Shown here in pieces: positions 1-5,485 of a DNA stretch of 5,485 nucleotides. How positions within the stretch are numbered: position 1 is the stretch's first letter; each line of letters begins with the position of its first letter. Source of the DNA: Erwinia pyrifoliae DSM 12163 (GTDB taxonomy: Bacteria; Pseudomonadota; Gammaproteobacteria; Enterobacterales; Enterobacteriaceae); the NCBI RefSeq assembly GCF_000026985.1, contig NC_017390.1, positions 2,813,982 to 2,819,466 on the forward strand, written 5' to 3'. The translations under genes and the position numbers were made by a program. Below the pieces are notes generated by a model that was given only the letters and a program-made list of their open reading frames with translations, was not told the DNA's origin and searched no databases.

Positions 1-65
1 TTATTTACAGGGTCATTATTATTTCTCATATTAAGAAACTGCTTGAGAACCCAAAAGTGTTTCAT
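1..65 (-). CDS. Possible partial ORF running off the left edge (hypothetical)
   Basis: A minus-strand ATG at 65-63 opens a frame that stays open to the window edge (21 codons, beginning MKHFWVLKQFLN). The frame is also open upstream of this ATG for nine codons, back to a TAG, but contains no better start. An AAGAG lies only about 3 bases before the ATG, which is close for a ribosome binding site. It would be co-directional with the DUF6119 gene and start about 70 bases after its stop. The product is not recognised and the visible part is too short to judge; it may be chance. No convincing terminator hairpin is seen in the 66-133 gap. Confidence 0.25.
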   Translation of the reverse strand, partial: MKHFWVLKQFLNMRNNNDPVN

Positions 66-133
66 TGGCTCTTGAGTAATAAAAGCGATTACCTAAATAA
101 ACTGACAGACATCTCTGGCATTAACAAATTAAC

Positions 134-1744
134 TTAAAGCTTATTCTTTTGTGGCTTACATAACTTCCTCTTGTAAATGTTAGTGTCTACAGCTATTTTG
201 CAGATCCTTACTTCGTATCCAAAATTGCTAATACTCTTATGAAAGTTCTTTAAATTTATTTTTGAAAATAAAGGTAAATCTTCTGGAAGGTTTTTATTCG
301 TAGCTATGGCGAAGACTAATTTATATTTTTTGGCATCAGGTCTAATTATATGATCCGCTAATTTTATATGAGCTGGCAACTTTTCATTAAGCTTTCCTCT
401 AAATTCAGAATCGCTTATGAAAAGCTCAGAACCTACAAATCCTTGTGAAAAGAGATGGCTCATGCTTTGCGAACCACTGTAATATTTTACATGGATAAAA
501 TCTGATTCATCTTTTATAAGATCACAAAATTCTATCTTACTTTTCCCACCTCCATGATGAATAAATTGCTGATCCATATGTGTAAAGGATTTATCACTAA
601 GACAAACATTCTTATTATAATCCTCTTCTCTTTTATAGGAATAAACCGGAAATTTATCTGAATATTCATAATGTAGGATTTTTTTCATTTCATCATCAAT
701 GATAGATACGAACTTTCTATCAGCAACATACCATATTGAATCTCGCAGAATATAGTTTTGGTCACCGTCTTTAATCTCAGCATAAATGCATCTATATAAA
801 GACCATTTTTTTATCGATTCAAAATCGGCATTTAAAACATGCAGGCAACTTCTTTTCAGTTCATCAACAGTCATTTCATTTTTTTTGCCATCAAAATACT
901 CACAAATATGATTTACTGACAAGCTTTCATAAATAATGCTTCTTTGTCTTTTCTCGAAAGAATACCCTATTTGATTTTCCCAATCTACAATTTCTGGCTC
1001 ACCTAACCATATGTCATGGAAATTTCTTTCTTTAATCAAATCAATCAAGAGCGAATCCAATATCTCAATTTCGGCCTCATCAGCCTCTTTTATATTGTTA
1101 ACCCACTCAAATTCTTCAGGGAGAGGTAATAGATAAATAGAGTCTATTTTCGTTAACAATTCAGGAATTGCTTTTAAGTCAACATCAGGCATAATTAAAA
1201 AAGCGTCTTTCCCTGTTATTTTGTTTCCTAAAACATCCTCTGTGGAAGTGCCTGTGAGGGTTGTGAGAATATCCATCTCAGAATCTATTTTAAGATTAAA
1301 TATATCTACTTCTTTACTGCTCTGACTACGAGTTAAAAGGTTAGTCTCGTTGTGACTACCTTTATCTAAGCTACGGATTTTTTTATGTTCAATACAGTTA
1401 AGGGTTGTTTTGAGTCCAAAACCTTTGACAATACTATTATCATTGATTAAGTGATGACCAGTCCCAAATGGAATTAGATATCTTGAATTATTAACCTCAA
1501 CAACTAAGACTGCCCCAGTGCTACTGTTCATACCGAAGAAATCGGATTCTATGTCCGTCTTTTGGCTTGTAAATAAAGTTGTCCATTCAGGAGGCATTGG
1601 ATCCATAACTTGCTTTGCATAAAGGTATACTCTTGCATTATCTATCTCAAATTCGATAGGTTTCTGGACTCTTTCCAAATTCAAAACCTGATCAATGTCA
1701 TCTGTAAATCTTTTTGTTTTATAAATCGAAAGTTTTATCTTCAT
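134..1744 (-). CDS. DUF6119 / TIGR04141-family sporadically distributed protein
   Basis: This is a 536-residue protein of unknown function. I recognise it as the TIGR04141/DUF6119 family from the order of conserved blocks: an N-terminal KIKLSIYKTK strand, then NSSTGAVLVVEV and a FGTGHHLI block near residues 75-100, GFGLKTTLNCI with a following KIRSLD, a TRSQSS segment, a TLTGTSTED block, PEIVDWEN near the middle, and KKWSLYRCIYAEI followed by a Trp-Tyr motif. The length is close to the roughly 530 residues usual for the family. There is no signal peptide or membrane segment, so it is probably cytoplasmic. I chose the ATG at 1744 because MKIKLSIYK fits the family N-terminus; the frame can be extended five codons to a TTG at 1759, which has no ribosome binding site. 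It begins 19 bases after hxsA on the same strand, so cotranscription is likely. It is visibly more AT-rich than the hxs genes, suggesting a separate origin. The family is patchy and often found in accessory DNA; no activity can be assigned from the sequence. Confidence 0.8.
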   Translation of the reverse strand: MKIKLSIYKTKRFTDDIDQVLNLERVQKPIEFEIDNARVYLYAKQVMDPMPPEWTTLFTSQKTDIESDFFGMNSSTGAVLVVEVNNSRYLIPFGTGHHLINDNSIVKGFGLKTTLNCIEHKKIRSLDKGSHNETNLLTRSQSSKEVDIFNLKIDSEMDILTTLTGTSTEDVLGNKITGKDAFLIMPDVDLKAIPELLTKIDSIYLLPLPEEFEWVNNIKEADEAEIEILDSLLIDLIKERNFHDIWLGEPEIVDWENQIGYSFEKRQRSIIYESLSVNHICEYFDGKKNEMTVDELKRSCLHVLNADFESIKKWSLYRCIYAEIKDGDQNYILRDSIWYVADRKFVSIIDDEMKKILHYEYSDKFPVYSYKREEDYNKNVCLSDKSFTHMDQQFIHHGGGKSKIEFCDLIKDESDFIHVKYYSGSQSMSHLFSQGFVGSELFISDSEFRGKLNEKLPAHIKLADHIIRPDAKKYKLVFAIATNKNLPEDLPLFSKINLKNFHKSISNFGYEVRICKIAVDTNIYKRKLCKPQKNKL

Positions 1745-1763
1745 TCCATTTACCCGCAATATT

Positions 1764-2399
1764 TTATCGGGCCAGTATATTTAAAGAGTTTAATAACTGA
1801 GTATCTAATGTTTCTCTTACTGGAGCAGGCAGTCCATTTGCAACTCTATAATTCTTAATAGCGGTCCTTGTCGCAGGTCCCATGCTTCCGTCGATATTTC
1901 CGTTATAGAACCCCTTATCGAGTAAGGCGAACTGCACTCGCATGATCAACCGCTTACGTTTTTCAGTATCCGAAGTCAGCCCACCAGTGGCACGATTGGC
2001 TCCTGTCGTTTCTGCTGAGTTTGTAGTTGTAGAGGTATTAGTATCGTTAGAACGAAGTGAACGGACAGATGAAGAAGACGATGACGAAGGACTTTCTGAA
2101 CTGGAAGAGTCTGAGGTACTTGGTGAGCTGTACGTTTTGGGATAGTAGGGAGTGCTTCCACCATAGTAGCCACCGCCTGATGAAGAACGGTGAGAGCTGT
2201 GGCTACGGTGAGAACTGTGACTTCTGTGTCCGCCAATGTAGAAAGGCACTTCGGTGTTGAGCGGTGCAATCACCAGATCATGTTCATTTAAGGTCATGCC
2301 AGGTAAATCGCTGGCGCCTGTAGATGAATCACTTGCCCAGACTGAGTTGTTTAGAGCCAAAAATCCCGGAAGCAGAGCAGCGAAATTAAACTTTTTCAT
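1764..2399 (-). CDS. hxsA: His-Xaa-Ser repeat protein HxsA
   Basis: This 211-residue protein is the presumed substrate of the Hxs modification system. Residues 1-22 (MKKFNFAALLPGFLALNNSVWA) look like a Sec signal peptide with probable cleavage after Val-Trp-Ala, so it should be exported. Residues 58-72 are five consecutive His-x-Ser tripeptides with histidines at 58, 61, 64, 67 and 70. A Gly/Tyr-rich stretch (about 75-90) and a long Ser/Thr-rich, low-complexity linker (about 91-132) follow. Residues about 146-210 resemble a peptidoglycan-binding PG_binding_1 domain, including the YNGNIDGSMGPATRTAI core. The family is predicted to be modified in the His/Ser region by HxsB and HxsC; the chemistry and product are unknown. 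The start is the ATG overlapping the hxsC stop (ATGA, 2396-2399). Upstream in-frame codons back to 2477 lie inside hxsC and would bury the signal peptide. The gene is intact, but its maturation partners are damaged. Confidence 0.92.
   Translation of the reverse strand: MKKFNFAALLPGFLALNNSVWASDSSTGASDLPGMTLNEHDLVIAPLNTEVPFYIGGHRSHSSHRSHSSHRSSSGGGYYGGSTPYYPKTYSSPSTSDSSSSESPSSSSSSSVRSLRSNDTNTSTTTNSAETTGANRATGGLTSDTEKRKRLIMRVQFALLDKGFYNGNIDGSMGPATRTAIKNYRVANGLPAPVRETLDTQLLNSLNILAR
2184..2228 (-). repeat. Five tandem His-x-Ser codon triplets inside hxsA
   Basis: Five 9-base units encode HRS-HSS-HRS-HSS-HRS (HxsA residues 58-72), alternating Arg and Ser at the middle position. The Ser codons vary (AGT, TCT, AGC), so the protein pattern is conserved more than the DNA. 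This is the defining motif of the HxsA family and the predicted modification site. Confidence 0.9.
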
Positions 2400-3441
2400 A
2401 TTATTGGTCTCGGAGGTTGATGAAAACGGCCTTTTGATGAACTGAAATAACCAGCACAGGAAGACTTCTGAGTGCATTCATCACATTCTTTTGGATAGTA
2501 ATTTTTCCAGTCAGAGATCGACTGTGTTGCAAAACCCCAAACTCTTTCGGGAAGATGGCATAGTGGATAGTTGAAGATGGTAAAAGGGATACCTGACCTG
2601 TGTGCGGTGTCTAAAGCCGAGAGAATCTTTTCGCTATAGCAGTCATGTTCAATGAAGATTGATGACCAGTTCTTGCGGGCCCATCCAATCGACTCCAGCC
2701 CCATCAGGGAGATCTGGTTAATGTTGGAGAAAACACGACCAGCAAACTCTACGATGTCATCAAGCTCTGTGTAGTTAGTCTGAGTAGGGATGATTCTCAG
2801 TTCGATGTTGATACCTGAGTTACCGGCATTTATAAGTCCCCTGACCGTTTCATCAAATGCACCCTCGCTTCCGACCAGGTAGTCATGCACTGTTGCTCTT
2901 GAAGAATAAAGCGGAATGCCAAAAGTGATTTTGATCTTATCGCTTCGTTCTTTCATCTGCTGGGTAAAGCTGACATCTGCAAACTTCCGCCCATTGGTTA
3001 AAACATGTAGTGCTGTGTCAGGGGAGTTTTCGATGATGAAATCCAGAAAATGCAGGAAGTCTTCGCCATATAGCAAAGGCTCTCCCCCGCTCACTCCCAC
3101 AACTCCATTGAGTGAGAAGGAAGCGATAGCGAGAGCGGACTGGTTAAGAAGCCAGTCATCGTTTCCCGCTTTTGGAGGCTGAGAACAAAACAGGCAACTG
3201 TTATTGCACCTTTCAGTGACAAGAACAGTGTTATGGTTCGCTCTACGAGACAGAATCACCCGGAGCATGTTGCCGTTGTTGACGATGCCAATGTCACCAT
3301 CTTCTATAGAATCGAAAAGTTCTTTGCTTACAACCGAGTCTGCAAAATATGCTGGAAGTCTGGAATCGAGTTCAGTTTCAGTAACAAGCAAATTTGGCAG
3401 ATAAAACTGAGGATTTTCGGGCTTTGATTTGCACAGGCGAT
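2396..3441 (-). pseudogene. hxsC: hxsC, radical SAM maturase, 5' end lost at the IS element
   Basis: About 347 native codons of the His-Xaa-Ser system radical SAM maturase HxsC remain. The iron-sulfur motif CNNSCLFC (C-x3-C-x2-C, at 3185-3208) is intact, followed by SQPPK, a GVSGGEPLL motif, HVLTNGRKFAD, FGIPLYSS and SLMGLESIGW, all typical of HxsC. The C-terminus carries extra cysteines (PLCHLPERVW and CDECTQKSSC), which could bind an auxiliary cluster. The native reading frame stops abruptly at the left end of the IS911-like element. From there it runs into element sequence to a TTG at 3514-3512, giving a 372-codon chimeric ORF whose first 24 residues are IS-encoded. The native start and a short N-terminal stretch are missing. 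The catalytic region is present, so residual function is conceivable if anything initiates translation, but I treat it as broken. Its stop overlaps the hxsA start (ATGA). Confidence 0.85.
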
Positions 3442-3468
3442 TGAAGTGGTTTACTGAATTTGGCCATC
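3442..3468 (+). repeat. Left terminal inverted repeat (IRL) of the IS911-like element
   Basis: It starts TGAAGTGGT and contains TTTGGCCA. Twenty of 27 positions match the inverted right end, including the terminal nine bases. It lies upstream of orfA. Confidence 0.88.
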
Positions 3469-3503
3469 TGAACAGAGGTGATATGCTCACCTCAGAACAA
3501 CAC

Positions 3504-3508
3504 AGGTG
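3504..3508 (+). promoter_or_regulatory. Ribosome binding site deciding the orfA start
   Basis: AGGTG lies 5 bases before the ATG at 3514 and supports that start over the upstream in-frame GTG at 3478, which would add 12 residues. Confidence 0.6.
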
Positions 3509-3513
3509 CTCCA

Positions 3514-4687
<1,174 letters not shown>

Positions 4688-4690
<3 letters not shown>

Positions 4691-4954
4691 GAAGATAGGT
4701 CTGACAGCTAACTCGTTCATCAGTCGTTTGGCGAAGGCAGAACTCAGGGAAGCTTGTGAAACTGCCTGAGTAGCATCGGCTGCAATGAACAATCTGCTTT
4801 CAAGAAGTCGGGAAGTGAATTGCTCTGAAGGAGAGTTGTTATCGGCAAGAAGGTTTAGTTCTTCCTTATCGACGAAGCTGTGAAAGCCAGCGAAGTTGCT
4901 GATGAAGACTTTGCCATTGTTCAGGCGGTCAAAGTTGAAGGGCATCGAAATCAT
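4688..4954 (-). pseudogene. hxsB: hxsB, radical SAM maturase, 5' fragment only
   Basis: Eighty-eight codons remain, starting at the ATG that overlaps the hxsD stop (ATGA, 4951-4954); a second Met at codon 4 (MPFNFDRLNN) is an alternative start. The fragment fits the N-terminal, non-catalytic part of HxsB: a PFNFDRLNNGKVFISNFAG opening and helical segments ending ...NELAVRPIF. It has no cysteine, so none of the radical SAM cluster motif is present. The full protein is usually well over 400 residues, so most of the gene is missing. The frame runs exactly to the IS boundary and is closed by the first three bases of the right inverted repeat (TGA, 4688-4690). The assignment rests on position between hxsD and hxsC more than on motifs. 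The missing part is not elsewhere in this window. Confidence 0.75.
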
Positions 4955-5223
4955 TCGGCAAGTCTCGAATCGATGCTCCTCAGAACATTGTCGATGATTG
5001 AAGACCTGACGTGCCCCGTGTGTGCCTGAAGCTTCTCCCTGAGCTTGTAGTCATTAAGGAGCCGTTCAAACTCGAACTCAACCTCATCATTGAAAGGTTC
5101 GAACAACACGAGCCAGTGCTCATCGCCTTCATCAAGCTTCCAGCGAGTGACATTACTCATCCAGTAAAGGATGTTTCTGATCACCCATTCAGAACACACT
5201 GTTTTTCTTATCATTTTTGTCAT
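4951..5223 (-). CDS. hxsD: His-Xaa-Ser system protein HxsD
   Basis: This is a 90-residue small acidic protein that I assign to the HxsD family. The recognisable pattern is an early WVIRNILYWMSNVTRWKLD segment, a short strand-like HWLVLFEP region, EFERLLNDYKLREKLQAHTG, and a final VRSSIIDNVLRSI helix, as in other HxsD proteins. It has no signal peptide, membrane segment or catalytic motif. Its role is unknown; it always accompanies the HxsB/HxsC radical SAM pair and could be a substrate-binding or chaperone-like partner. It is the first gene of the operon as seen here, and its stop overlaps the hxsB start by ATGA, which suggests translational coupling. I chose the ATG at 5223 because a GGATGG lies 7 bases upstream; the ATG six bases further up is followed at once by a stop. 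It appears intact. Confidence 0.85.
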   Translation of the reverse strand: MTKMIRKTVCSEWVIRNILYWMSNVTRWKLDEGDEHWLVLFEPFNDEVEFEFERLLNDYKLREKLQAHTGHVRSSIIDNVLRSIDSRLAE

Positions 5224-5230
5224 TACATTA

Positions 5231-5236
5231 CCATCC
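5231..5236 (-). promoter_or_regulatory. Ribosome binding site of hxsD
   Basis: GGATGG on the minus strand lies 7 bases before the hxsD ATG and is the only purine-rich candidate near it. It is a moderate match to Shine-Dalgarno. Confidence 0.45.
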
Positions 5237-5376
5237 AGAAAGTAAAAAGGTATGAATCTAAAATTTTACTTCTCAGTTTCAGGCCGTGAGAGGTTGCAAG
5301 GAAGCTAAAATGAAAACGCCATTTTCAGTAAGCATATGTTTTTACGATGGTTTGTTGGTTTTAATTACAGAATATT

Positions 5377-5404
5377 CTTATATCTAAATCTTAACCCTTG
5401 TAAT
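5377..5404 (-). promoter_or_regulatory. Candidate sigma-70 promoter for the hxs operon
   Basis: On the minus strand, TATAAG (5377-5382, five of six to the -10 consensus) lies 16 bases after ATTACA (5399-5404, four of six to the -35). It would give a leader of roughly 145 bases before hxsD. Such matches are common in AT-rich DNA, so this is only the best candidate seen. Confidence 0.3.
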
Positions 5405-5485
5405 TGAGAATGTAAATTCATTATCAAAATTTTATGACGAATACCGTAACTATTACATTGTAAGCATCCCGCATAATGGTGCCAT

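Larger units (their letters stand above)
5224..5485. other. AT-rich upstream region of hxsD, no supported gene
   Basis: No convincing coding region lies here. A minus-strand frame open from the right edge to a TAA at 5365-5367 (39 codons) has unremarkable composition and could be the tail of an upstream gene or chance. A perfect 6-base inverted repeat TGAAAA/TTTTCA with a 5-base loop lies at 5311-5327; it has no T-tract and is weak for a terminator, though it could sit in the hxsD leader. The AT-richness is typical of enteric islands silenced by H-NS, which is inference. Confidence 0.5.

Noticed and set aside
1745..1759. TTG start at 1759 for the DUF6119 gene
   Set aside because: There is no ribosome binding site, and the ATG at 1744 fits the family N-terminus better.
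2184..2228. Short tandem repeat that might suggest a CRISPR-like or regulatory repeat
   Set aside because: The units are 9 bases, in frame, vary at synonymous positions and encode the HxS tripeptides of HxsA, so the pattern is protein-level.
1942..2260. Plus-strand and other-frame ORFs opposite hxsA
   Set aside because: They are shadows created by the Ser-rich codon bias of hxsA; they have no ribosome binding sites or recognisable products.
3478..3513. GTG start giving a 112-residue OrfA
   Set aside because: The ATG at 3514 has an AGGTG five bases upstream and gives the family-length 100-residue protein.
5311..5327. Inverted repeat as an intrinsic terminator
   Set aside because: The stem is short and AT-rich with no U-tract, and it lies in the probable hxsD leader.
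5279..5335. Minus-strand 18-residue ORF that could be a leader peptide
   Set aside because: It has no ribosome binding site and no regulatory codon run or attenuator structure that I can see.

Overview
The window looks like an accessory island of an enteric gammaproteobacterium, probably Escherichia/Shigella or a close relative. The evidence is an IS3-family element whose two frames, A6G slippery site and length closely resemble enterobacterial IS911 as I remember it. The DNA around it is AT-rich and mosaic in composition. No rRNA, tRNA or CRISPR array was seen.

Layout, reading the minus strand from the right edge: about 260 bases of AT-rich upstream sequence with a weak candidate promoter (5224-5485); hxsD (4951-5223); the first 88 codons of hxsB (4691-4954); a complete IS911-like element in the opposite orientation (3442-4690); hxsC lacking its own 5' end (2396-3441); hxsA (1764-2399); a large DUF6119/TIGR04141-family gene (134-1744); and a possible small partial ORF running off the left edge (1-65).

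The core is a His-Xaa-Ser (Hxs) system, defined bioinformatically and, to my knowledge, not biochemically solved. HxsA is an exported protein with a run of five His-x-Ser tripeptides and a C-terminal peptidoglycan-binding-like domain. HxsB and HxsC are paired radical SAM proteins presumed to modify HxsA, and HxsD is a small companion. The hxsD/hxsB and hxsC/hxsA pairs overlap by ATGA, and DUF6119 follows hxsA after 19 bases, so the minus-strand genes look like one former operon.

The system is broken here. The IS911-like element lies between the first 88 codons of hxsB and an hxsC that has lost its start. The whole radical SAM core of hxsB is absent, and the bases flanking the element do not form a clear target duplication. 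This points to an insertion plus an adjacent deletion, or recombination between two IS copies, rather than simple insertion. HxsA and HxsD remain intact, HxsC keeps its radical SAM motifs, and both transposase frames are open.
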